NCBI GenBank assembly: GCA_965247075.1
Contig: CBDFGK010000003.1
Location: 1,860,001 to 1,924,000, forward strand
DNA from: CBDFGK01 sp965247075
GTDB lineage: Bacteria > Pseudomonadota > Gammaproteobacteria > Pseudomonadales > Halieaceae
DNA: 64,000 bases
Direction of reading: 5' to 3'
This document shows positions 50,734 to 62,000 of this stretch, one piece after another (positions within the stretch are counted from its first letter, which is position 1; each line of letters starts with the position of its first letter). The translations under genes were made by a program, and so were the position numbers. Below the pieces are notes generated by a model. The model was not told the DNA's origin. It saw only the letters and a program-made list of their open reading frames with translations, and searched no databases.

Positions 50734-52668
50734 ATGCGGCAGCAATTCAAGAACGGTTGTGTGAAACCATGGCTGATCGTTTTTGCCCTGGTAATGAGCG
50801 CTCAAGTAGCGGCAGCGCCATCTCTTGATGAGCTGGTAAAGAATTCTCTTTACGATAGCGTTCTACTTTCTCCCGATGGCAAGAAGCTGGCCGTCACTGT
50901 CAACGAAGACGGCAAACGTGTGCTGGCGTTCATGACGCTCGATCCTCTGCAAATAAGCTATGTGCTTCGCTTCACCCGCAATGAGCAGGTGGGAGACGTA
51001 TATTGGGTTAGCGATGACCGCGTGGTGGTAAACGTTGTTAGTAGCGCCGGCTGGTACGATACCCCCTTTGACACCGGAAAAATGCATGCCATCAACTATG
51101 ACGGGCGTAAAGGGCGGAGCATTTTTGGCTACGATTCCAAAGAAGCTCGAACTGCCCACGCGACAGTCATCAGTATTTTGGAAAACGATAAGAAACGTAT
51201 CCTTATCTCCACGCATCCCTGGAGCGTTGTGGGTCGCCACTATAGGTATCGCGGTGATCGCTTCGGTGAGATACTGAAATTAGATGTACACAGCGGCCGC
51301 ACCGTTACAGTTATGAGTCACCCCGCCAGAGGCGGTCGGGCATATGCCACTGACAAGGGAGATATTCACTTTGCATCGGGTTACACGGATGACGATGTTT
51401 ATACGCTGTTCCTGCGCAAGAACGATGAGTGGCTAGAGTTGCCCTGTGATGGACGGTGCACCAGAGCGCCGATGGGGTACTCTGCAGATGGCGAGCATGC
51501 CTATATGGCCACAGATCAAGATGCAGACCTTGTTGGTATGGAGCTATACAACATCAAGACCGGTGGGCGGGAGCTGCTGTATCGTGACCAGCGCGTGGAT
51601 ATCGATTCCATTGAATGGTATCCCGGTACAGAGCAGCTTATGTACCTGATGCTGGAAGATGGCAGACCCGAGTACAGATTCCTGGATGAAACCAATTCCT
51701 ATAACGGTTTTTTCCGTGGGCTACTTAAGGCGTTCAAGGGTCGCAGGGTGAGCCTGCACAGCACTACGCCCGATGGAAATCTGGCGGTAGTACGCGTCTC
51801 AGCCGACGACATGCCGGCGGATTTTTTCCTGGCGAACCGTAAAACAAAACAAGTGAGTTTCCTGCTATCTTCCGCGCAATGGCTGGCACCTGAATCACTG
51901 GCGCTAACAGAGGTAGTTGCGTTGAAGGCGCGTGACGGTCTATTACTGCAGGGCTACATTACCCGGCCGACTACAGGCAAAGCGCCGTTCCCCACGGTGG
52001 TGGTACCCCACGGAGGTCCCGCTGCACGCGACTACTGGGAATACAATCGGGATGTGCAGATACTGGCCGCGCAGGGTTACGCTGTACTACAAGTCAACTT
52101 CCGCGGCAGTAGTGGTTATGGCAGGGCTTTCAGGCAGGCTTCGGACCTGGTCTGGGGCACAACGGTTCAGGATGATATTGCTGATGCCACGCGGTGGGCC
52201 ATTGCAAAAGGCTTCGCAAAGCCTGATAAAATCTGCATCTACGGTGCGAGCTTTGGTGGCTTTTCTGCGCTTATGAGTGCTATTCGTGAGCCTGAGCTCT
52301 ACCAGTGCGCGGCGGGCTTTGCCGGTGTTTATGACCTGGAACTCATGTACAGCGAAGGTGATGTGCGCAACACCTCCATGGGGAGGTCATATCTGGAACG
52401 AATGATCGGCGCAGAGGAGTTGCTGCGTTCGCAATCACCCATGGAACATATTGGTCGGCTCACGGTGCCCTTGTTTATAGCACACGGCAGGCGCGATGAG
52501 AGGGCGCCGATAGAGCATGCTGATGCTGTGATTGATGCTGTAAAAAAGCTGGATGTTCCACTAACCACGCATATTAACAATACCGGAGGCCATGGATTTT
52601 ATACGGAGCAATCCAATAAGGCTTATTACAGCGACCTTCTCAAGTTTCTATCGGTGTATTTAAACTAG
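50734..52668 (+). CDS. S9 family prolyl oligopeptidase-type peptidase, exported
   Basis: 644 aa. Signal peptide (residues ~1-27, ending SAQVAAA). A beta-propeller-like region (~30-390) precedes the alpha/beta-hydrolase domain with nucleophile Ser in YGASFGGFSALMS, Asp in AHGRRDERAPIEHA and His in NTGGHGFYTE. Similar to periplasmic acyl-aminoacyl/dipeptidyl peptidases that digest proline-containing peptides. It follows the HNH gene by eight bases, but the different function argues against a shared role; it may nevertheless be read from the same SOS promoter. Confidence 0.93.
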   Translation: MRQQFKNGCVKPWLIVFALVMSAQVAAAPSLDELVKNSLYDSVLLSPDGKKLAVTVNEDGKRVLAFMTLDPLQISYVLRFTRNEQVGDVYWVSDDRVVVNVVSSAGWYDTPFDTGKMHAINYDGRKGRSIFGYDSKEARTAHATVISILENDKKRILISTHPWSVVGRHYRYRGDRFGEILKLDVHSGRTVTVMSHPARGGRAYATDKGDIHFASGYTDDDVYTLFLRKNDEWLELPCDGRCTRAPMGYSADGEHAYMATDQDADLVGMELYNIKTGGRELLYRDQRVDIDSIEWYPGTEQLMYLMLEDGRPEYRFLDETNSYNGFFRGLLKAFKGRRVSLHSTTPDGNLAVVRVSADDMPADFFLANRKTKQVSFLLSSAQWLAPESLALTEVVALKARDGLLLQGYITRPTTGKAPFPTVVVPHGGPAARDYWEYNRDVQILAAQGYAVLQVNFRGSSGYGRAFRQASDLVWGTTVQDDIADATRWAIAKGFAKPDKICIYGASFGGFSALMSAIREPELYQCAAGFAGVYDLELMYSEGDVRNTSMGRSYLERMIGAEELLRSQSPMEHIGRLTVPLFIAHGRRDERAPIEHADAVIDAVKKLDVPLTTHINNTGGHGFYTEQSNKAYYSDLLKFLSVYLN

Positions 52669-53002
52669 TGGTATTGAAGGTGATATGCCTACCGGTTAAC
52701 ACTGGACACCATCGCCGAGGGGCTTATCAAGGCACCCAGTGTGCGCATAGGGGGTGATTGGTCTGACCTGGAATATCGGCTGCAAAAGGACGCGACTCAG
52801 ATGGAGCCGCTATACAGGATGGTACAACGCCGAACCTGGCGGCGTGTGAAGTAAGGCCAGGGGGATGTTGAAGATTCGGAAGCTGGGAATGTTCCTTTCC
52901 AGCCTGGTTCTGCAACGCAATAGATACAATACCCCAAACAGGCTACACTCTGCCCGCTGCGGGTCGCCCCAAACCAACTTTATTCACTATAAGGCAAACA
53001 TC
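52669..53002. other. Intergenic region with a possible gene remnant
   Basis: 334 bases between the S9 peptidase and the autotransporter. A frame at 52684-52854 is open for 56 codons between two stops and reads protein-like (LTLDTIAEGLIKAPSVRIGG, DWSDLEYRLQ) but has no start codon in its first half, so it may be the tail of a lost gene. A TACAAT sequence at 52925-52930 could be a -10 for the giant gene. No T-run terminator was seen after the peptidase gene. Confidence 0.35.
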
Positions 53003-56000
53003 ATGAACAAACTCATCACCAAATTCGCTTTTGCCTCCGCGTTGCCGGTAGCAATAGGTATCACCCCCCCCCCCCCCCCCCCCCCCCCAGATTTACCCGG
53101 GCTTCACTCCAGCCCCAGCCAGCCCCCGCCGGGCGGAAGGCGTGGCGTGATGCCGGCGGCCCCTCGCCGTCGCCTCGCCGCCCTCCTGCTGGGCCCGCTA
53201 ATGGTGATCGGCCTGCTACTCGGGCTGGCATCGCCAGCCGGAGCGCAGACGTTCCCGCAGCCAGTGGGAATCGGTGCGACACCCGACGAAATAAGAACCA
53301 TCAACCTGTATTTCCGGTTTGGGGTGGCCACCGATAACATCGAGTTTCCGATAGCCACCGGCGGCGTCGGCGGCCTGACCTACTCTGTGACCGGAAACCC
53401 CGGACTCGAATCACTGGGGTTTAGCTTTGATCCGACCACCCGCATCTTCAAGGGCACACCGAAGCTTGCGGGCGCGGGTCAAGCAGGCGACGGCTTTGCA
53501 TTCACCTACAGGGTGAGGTCCTCGTCGGGTGGTGGCTTCGCCCTCATCTTCGTCAAGGTCACGGTATGCGAGGGGAGCGGGAGCACAGATGGCGAAACGG
53601 TCTGCACCCCCCCGGATTTCGCCGCGCTGGGGTTTGCCGCCGCGCTGGCCGGCCAGAGCTACACGGTTGGCACGCCGATCACCGCCCTGACCCTGCCGGT
53701 AGCCACCGGCGGCACCGGTTCCAGCCCCACCTTTATCTACCGGCTGACCAGCTCTGGCGGTCTTCCCGACGGGTTGTCCTTCGATGCGGCCACCCGCAGG
53801 CTCACGGGCACGCCGACCACGGCTAAGCAATCCACCCTGACCTACCGTGTCCAGGACGCCGCGAGTTTGAAAGAATTCAGTCGGCAATTCCCGCTCGACG
53901 TGAATGCGGCCGCCGTGGATGCGGACACCACCCCGCCGACGGTGACCCTCGACACCATTGCCGAAGGTGTGATTGGCACGGCGCAGGATTACGACATTAC
54001 CTTCTCCGAGGCGGTAACCGGTTTGGCGGTGGATGATTTCTCCGTTTCCACCAACATTGTGGCGTCCGGCGACCTCATGGTGAATAATGTGACCCCGGCT
54101 AGCGGCCCCAGCACCACCTACACCATCAGCATCACCCCGCGAGCGACAGCCTTCACCCTGACCCTTGCCGCGGGCAGCGTGACCGACCTCGCCGGCAATC
54201 CCGTTGCCGAGACCAGCATAACCGGCACAGCCGCGCCCGAGTTGCCGGTCATAACGGGTCCTGCGACCCTGTCAATTCCTGAGAACACCTCCAACGACAC
54301 TCTTCTGGGCACCTACACCACCACGGCGGATGTCCGTATATTTGCGCTTATTACTAACGTGCTGGATGTCGATTTATTCCGCATTAGACCTAACGGGGAA
54401 CTGCGTTTTGATAACAGTCCAGTTTTCTCGCCGGACTATGAGGCACCGCAGGATCAAGGCGCGGACAACGTCTATAACCTCACTATACGCGGTCTAAAGA
54501 TCGTAGACGGCGATATTCAGACCCTGGTCCAAGACCTGGACATTGTGGTTACCATTATCAATGTGGATGAGCCGGGTGCCATCAGTGCCATTACCGGCGA
54601 CGTCGAGGTCGGGCAAACGCTAACCGCCGGCACCGTGACCGACGAGGATTCACCGGTTAGTGGAACGCCTGTTTCCAGCATTACGCATCAATGGCAAAGC
54701 GCGGTGGACGGCACCGCCGCCGCCGCCGACGATGCCGCCTGGCCCGACATCAGCGGTGCCACCAGTGCGACCTACGAGCCGGTAGTTGGTGATGTCGGCA
54801 GGATTATTCGAGTGGTCGCCACTTACACTGACGGCGAAGGTGGCGGTAAAAAAGTTGCCAGCGCGGCGACCGGTGCTGTGGCTGCCGCGGCCACCACGGC
54901 ACCGACCTCGGACACTTCTCTGGCAACGCTGACCCTTACCGGTAGCGATGGCAGCGAAATTACTTTGACGCCGGCCTTCATGGCTGGCGTCTCGGTTGAC
55001 TCCCCGTACACCGCCAGCGTGGCGAATGGAGTGACCAGCGTTACGATTGCGGCGTCCTCGACTCACGCCACCACGAACATAGTTGTGGTTGTGAATGGTG
55101 CTCAGGTGACTGGAGATAAATCACCGAGCCCCGTAACTGATACGGGGAATCTGACCGAGGTTGGCAGTACTCCCAACACAATCGAAATTGAAGTTACCTC
55201 CGAGGACGGCAACTCCTTCGAAAGTTACGACATCCGCATCACCCGCGCTGGCCCGCCTCCGGGCATTGCTCTGAGGAGGGACACGGCTGCCGATGGTGGT
55301 GTTAATACGGACCGCCTCACCAGAAACAGAGATATAGACGTTACGCTGGCAACCGGTTTTGATACCAACAGTGACACCTGGGAATACTCCACCGATGCCG
55401 GTGCCACCGATTTCGTCCCCGGCACCGGCACCGGTTTCACTTTACCCGCAGTCAGTGCCGATTATGCAGCCGACCAAGTGCGAGTGCGTCAGACCGTGGA
55501 TGGCATTCGTTCCGACTTTGCCGGGCTTGATGCATTTACCATTGATGCTGATGCGCCGACCGCGAACCTCGGCACCATTACCGGTGCTGTGATTGACCAG
55601 GCGGGGCAGACGCACGACATCACCTTCTCCGAGGCGGTGGCCGGTTTGGCTGCGGGTGATTTCTCCGCTTCCACAGGTATCACGGTGACTGCTGTGAGCG
55701 GTAGCGATGGCGGTACTGCTTACACCATCACCTACACCGCGACTGCGGCATCCTTCAACCTGATCCTTACCGCGGGCAGCGTGACCGACCTCGCCGCGTG
55801 GCCTGTTGCCGAGACCAGCATAACCGGCACGGCTACGGCACCGTTGCCGGTCATAATGGGTCCTGCGACCGTGGAAATTCCTGAGAACACCGCCGCCCGC
55901 AGTGTCCTGGGCACCTACACCACCACGGCTACGGATTCTTTCATCCTTGTGATAGGGAACGGTTTGGATAGCGATTTATTCCACCCACTTTCAGGCGGCA

Positions 56001-59000
56001 GATTAGGTTTAAGCAGTTCATCTGGCCCTTCCGTGAGTTTCTCTCCGGATTATGAGGCACCGCAGGATCAAGGCGCGGACAACGTCTATAATGTCATTAT
56101 ACGCAGTTTAGGCAACGTAGACGGCGTTCCTCAGCCCGTGACCCAAGATCTGGAAGTCGAGATTACCATTATCAATGTGGATGAACCGGGTGCCATCAGT
56201 GCCATTACCGGCGACGCGCAGGTTGGCGAGATGCTAGCCGCCGGCACGGTGACTGACGAGGATTCGCCGCCTGCTGGAACGCCTGTTTCCGGCATTACGC
56301 ATCAATGGCAAAGCGCGGCGGAAGGCACCGCCGCCGATGCCGCCGTTGACGATGCCGCCTGGCCCGACATCAGCAGTGCCACCGGTGCGATCTACGATCC
56401 GGGAGTTGGTGATGTCGGCAGGATTATTCGAGTGGTCGCCACTTACACCGACGGCGAAGGTAGCGGTAAAAAAGTTGCCAGCCTGGCGACCGGTGCTGTG
56501 GCTGCCGCGGCCCTGTCTACGGATTCGACTCTGTCCGCCCTGGATGTTTCGGCAGGCACCCTGAATCCGACCTTCGATGCTGCCACCGATGCCTACGCCG
56601 TCAGCGTGGGCACTGATGTGGCAAGCGTTACGGTAACGCCGACCACGACTGACGACGGCGCAGCCGTGGCTGTGAACGGCGTTGCTGTTGCCAGCGGCCA
56701 ACCCAGTGAAGCGATTGACTTGAATGTTGGCAATAACACCATCCCCATCGTCGTCACCGCCGAGGACACTTCAACACAAACCTACACCGTCACCGTTGCC
56801 CGTGCCGTTCCACAACCAGGCATTGCCCTGGCGAGCGACACGGCTCGCGATGGTGGTACTAATACGGACCGCCTCACCAGAAACAGATCAATAGTGGTTA
56901 CACTGCACGCCGATTTTCAGAACGACAGGGACACCTGGGAATGGTCTTCCAATAGTGGCAACTCTCACACCACCGGCAGCAACACCGACCGTAGTTTCGA
57001 CCTTACTGCTTCCCAAGCCACATATAACAACAATGCGGTGCGAGCCCACCAGACAGTGAATGGCGTTGTCTCCGAATTTGCCGGGCTTGCCATGTTCCAG
57101 CATGATACCGTGAAGCCAACCATTAGCCTGAATGACGGCGGAACCAGCGTCACCATAACAAAGGGTGATGCCTACAACGACCCGGTAACCGCCGATGATG
57201 CTCTTGATGGCCCCATCGACCCCTCCCACATTGTCATTACCGGTGGCCCCGTGGAGGTTGACACGGCTGGTGAGTACACCCTTACCTACAATGTGATGGA
57301 CCGCGCCGGCAATGCCGCCGACCCGCTGACCCGCACCGTGACCGTGAGCGAGCCGGTGGTCGCGACCGCGCCTGAACCACCTGTGCTTTCTGCAGGAACA
57401 ATCACTGATACCAGTGTAGTGCTTGAATGGACTGCAGTGGATAATGCCGCCAGTTATACCCTGACCAGAGTTGTTGCAGGCGGTGCTAATGTAGTAGTGT
57501 TTTCAGGCAATGCATTGACTGCCACTGATACTGGCCTGACTGCTGAGACATCGTACAAGTATGTCGTTACCGTAACAGTTGGGGGCAGAACAAGTGCAGA
57601 TTCTAACGAGGTTGATGCAACCACTCTTGTAGCACCTGTCACTACACCTGCACCCACTGTAACAGTTGAAAGACTATCTGATAATTCCATCGAAGTATCT
57701 TGGGATAATATAGATGGTGTCGATTTTACTATTTATGCAATTAAAACAGGTGTGGCTGATGTGGAAATTATTGCTCTTGTCACTAGTCCACATACAATTG
57801 CCACTACTGATCCACTTTTTGACACAGTAAATAATGCTGATGCAATTGGTGTACGTGGTTTTGCCGAGGGTAACCCTGTTGGTGATCATTCAGCGCAGAT
57901 AACGTCTGACGAAGTACCTGATGAAGCACCTGCCGTGACGGACACCACTCCGCCGACGGTGACCCTCGGCACCATTGCCGAAGGTGTGATTGGCACGGCG
58001 CAGGATTACGACATTACCTTCTCCGAGGAAGTAACCGGTTTGGCGGTGGATGATTTCTCCGTTTCCACCGACATTGAGGCGTCCGGCGACCTCGTGGTGA
58101 ATAGTGTGACCCCGGCCAGCGGGCCCAGCGCCACCTACACCATCAGCATCATCCCGCGAGCGACAGCCTTCACCCTGACCCTTACCGCCAACAGCGTGAT
58201 GGACACCGCCGCCCCAGCGAATATGGGTCCCGCGACTGCGGCGAGCGCGAGCGGCAGTGCCACCGCCGCCGTGGCGCTGAGCGCGCCGGGCGACCAGAGC
58301 TATACTCTGGGCACGGCGGTCGACCTGACCCTGTCGGCGGCCACCGGCGGCACCGGCGCACTGACCTACACCCTGACCGGGCCGGCGGACGCCGCCCTGC
58401 CGGACGGACTGACCTTTACCGCCGGCACACGCACGCTGTCGGGTACGCCGGGCATGGCGGCGACCACCGAACTGACCTATACGGTCACCGATGCCAATGA
58501 CGCCACCGCCACGGCCGACTTTACCGTCACCGTGAACGCCGGCCTGGTGCTGACCGCGCCGGACAACCAGAGCTATACCGTGGACACGGCAATCACCGCC
58601 CTGGTCCTGCCAGCGGCCACCGGCGGCACCGGCACCCTGCGCTACGCCTTGACCGGGCTGCCGGCGGGCCTGAGCTTTAACGCCGGCACCCGCACGCTGT
58701 CCGGCACGCCGACCGCGGCGGCGGCCACCGAACTGACCTACACGGTGACCGACACCAATGATGCCAGCACCAGCCAGACCTTCACCGTCACCGTGAACAC
58801 CGGTCTGGCACTGCCCGCGCCGGACGACCAGAGCTATACCGTGGACACGGCAATCGACGCCCTGGTCCTGCCGGAGGCCACCGGCGGCACCGGCCCCCTG
58901 AGCTACACCCTGACCGGGCCGGCGGGCAGCGCCCTGCCGGCCGGACTGAGCTTCGATGAGAACAGCCGCACGCTGTCGGGTACGCCGGACACGGAGGCGG

Positions 59001-62000
59001 TCACCATCCTGACCTATACGGTCACCGATGCCAATGACGCCACCACCATGGTGACCTTCACCGTCACCGTGAACGACGGCGTGACGCTGCCCGCGCTGTC
59101 CGCCCAGAGCTATACCTTGAACGCCGAGATCGCCGACCTGGTCCTGTCGGCAGCCAGCGGTGGCACCGCGCCCCTGACCTACGCCCTGACCGGCGCCCTG
59201 CCGGCGGGTCTGACTTTCAATGCGGCCAGCCGCAGGCTCACGGGCACACCGACCGCGGTGACGAGCGCCACCACCCTGACCTACACGGTGACCGACGCCA
59301 ATGACGCCACCGCCAGCCAGACCTTCACCGTCACCGTGAACGACGGCGTGACGCTGCCCGCGCCGGACGACCAGAGCTATACCTTGAACGCCGAGATCGC
59401 CGACCTGGTCCTGTCGGCAGCCAGCGGCGGCACCGTGCCCCTGACCTACGCCCTGACCAACCTGCCGGACGGACTGGACTTTGACGCGGACGCCGGCACC
59501 CGCACGCTGTCGGGTACGCCGGGTACGGAGGGGAGCACCACCCTGACCTATACGGTCACCGATACTAATGGCGCCACCGCCAGCCAGACCTTCACCGTCA
59601 CCGTAAACGCCGGCCTGGCGCTGCCCGCGGCGGCCGCCCAGAGCTATACCGTGGACACGGCGATCACCGACCTGATCCTGCCGACGGCCAGCGGCGGCAC
59701 CGCGCCCCTGACCTACGCCCTGACCAACCTGCCGGACGGACTGGACTTTGACGCGGACGCCGGCACACGCACGCTGTCGGGTACGCCGGGCATGGCGGCG
59801 ACCACCGAACTGACCTATACGGTCACCGATACTAATGGCGCCACCGCCGTGCAGACCTTCATGGTCACCGTGAACGACGGCGTGACGCTGCCCGCGCAGG
59901 CCGCCCAGAGCTATACCGTGGACACGACGATCACCGAGCTGGAGCTGCCGGAAGCGACCGGCGGCACCGCGCCCCGGACCTACACCCTGACCGGGCCGGC
60001 GGGCGCCGCCCTGCCGGCGGGTCTGACCTTTACCGCAGCCAGCCGCACGCTGTCCGGCACGCCGACCGCGGTGACGAGCACCACCACCCTGACCTACACG
60101 GTGACCGACGCCAATGACGCCAGCACCAGCCAGACCTTTGAGGTCGCCGTGAACGCCGGCCTGGCGCTGACCGCGCCGGGCGACCAGAGCTATACCTTGA
60201 ACACCGCGATCAACGACCTGATCCTGCTGGAAGCGACCGGCGGCACCGGCCCCCTGAGCTACACCCTGACCGGGCCGGCGGGCAGCGCCCTGCCGGCCGG
60301 ACTGAGCTTCGATGAGAACAGCCGCACGCTGTCGGGTACGCCGGACACGGAGGCGGTCACCATCCTGACCTATACGGTCACCGATGCCAATGACGCCACC
60401 ACCATGGTGACCTTCACCGTCACCGTGAACGACGGCGTGACGCTGCCCGCGCCGTCCGCCCAGAGCTATACCTTGAACGCCGAGATCGCCGACCTGGTCC
60501 TGTCGGCAGCCAGCGGTGGCACCGCGCCCCTGACCTACGCCCTGACCGGCGCCCTGCCGGCGGGTCTGACTTTCAATGCGGCCAGCCGCAGGCTCACGGG
60601 CACACCGACCGCGGTGACGAGCGCCACCACCCTGACCTATACGGTCACCGATACTAATGGCGACACCGCCAGCCAGACCTTCACCGTCGCCGTGAACGAA
60701 GCCAGAACCCCGCCGCCACCCAGGCCCACTGACCCCACTCCCGAGCCTGACCCAGAGCCCGAGCCCAACACCGCGCCCGTGGCCGATGCCGGGGCACCCC
60801 CCATCGCGGCCGAGGGGGCTACGGTCACTCTCAGCGGCAGGGGCAGTTCTGATCCCGACGACGATACCCTGACCTATGCCTGGAGACAGACCGGCGGCAC
60901 CTCCGTCAGCCTGAGCGGCGCCAACACCGCCACACCCGGCTTCACCGCGCCCAGCCTGCTGAGCGCCGATGCGGAGCTGGTCTTCCGCCTGACCGTGAGT
61001 GATGGCAGTCTCTCGGCCACCGACACCGTCACCGTTACCGTGACCCATGTGAACGATGCCCCCGGCGCCGATGCCGGGGAACCCCAAACCGTGGCCGAGG
61101 GGGCTGCGGTCACCCTGCGCGGCACGGGTACCGACCCGGATGGGGATGATGCGGCGCTGCGCTATGCCTGGAGTCAGACGGATACCGGCGCACCGCGTGT
61201 CAGCCTGAGCGGAGCAGACACCGCCACACCCGGCTTCACCGCGCCCAGCCTGCTGAGCGCCGATGCAGAGCTGGTCTTCCGCCTGACCGTGAGTGATGGC
61301 AGTCTTTCGGCCACCGACACGGTAACCATCACCGTGACCAGGCCACGGGACACAGTGGCCCCGGTGATTACCCTGCTGGGAGACAGCCCCCTTGAGGTCA
61401 ACCAAGGCGCCACCTACACCGACCCGGGTGCCACGGCAAGTGATGATACCGATGGCGATCTCGACAGTGCCGGCATCGTTGTTGGCGGCGACACGGTGGA
61501 TACCGACACTATCGGGGCATACAACGTCACCTATGATGTATCCGATGCCGCCGGCAATGCCGCCGCGACGGTCACCCGCATCGTCCGCGTCGTCGTACCC
61601 CGCGACCTTGCTGCGCTGAATGAGGCGATTCTGCCCGAAGTGGCGCGCGACATAGCGGATCGGAATGTCAGTGCTATTGCCCGGCGCATTGAGCAGGCAC
61701 GGCTGCCCTCAAGAGTGGGTAGCAGTGCCAGCCTCGGCGGTGCTTCCAGCCTGGCGGAAATCGCCACATCCCAGGGCAGCACCGTTGCCGATGGCCAGTT
61801 TGACCTGCAGCGGCTCCTCAACAATTCCAATTTTGTCCTGCCGCTGAGCGCAACCGGCGCAGGCGCAGCAGACGGCACCCAACTGACCCTGTGGGGGGCG
61901 GGCGACTACCGCGACCTGAAAGGTGCTGATGGGGTGCGTTGGAGTGGCGACCTGCTCAGCCTGCAACTGGGTCTGGATGCACACCTGAATGAGCGCACCA

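Noticed and set aside
57890..61405. Minus-strand open frame of 1171 codons antisense to the autotransporter
   Set aside because: It mirrors the repetitive GC-rich He_PIG modules; the product is a repetitive Gly/Arg/Gln-rich text without domains, signal or SD. The plus frame has the signal peptide, recognised domains and barrel.
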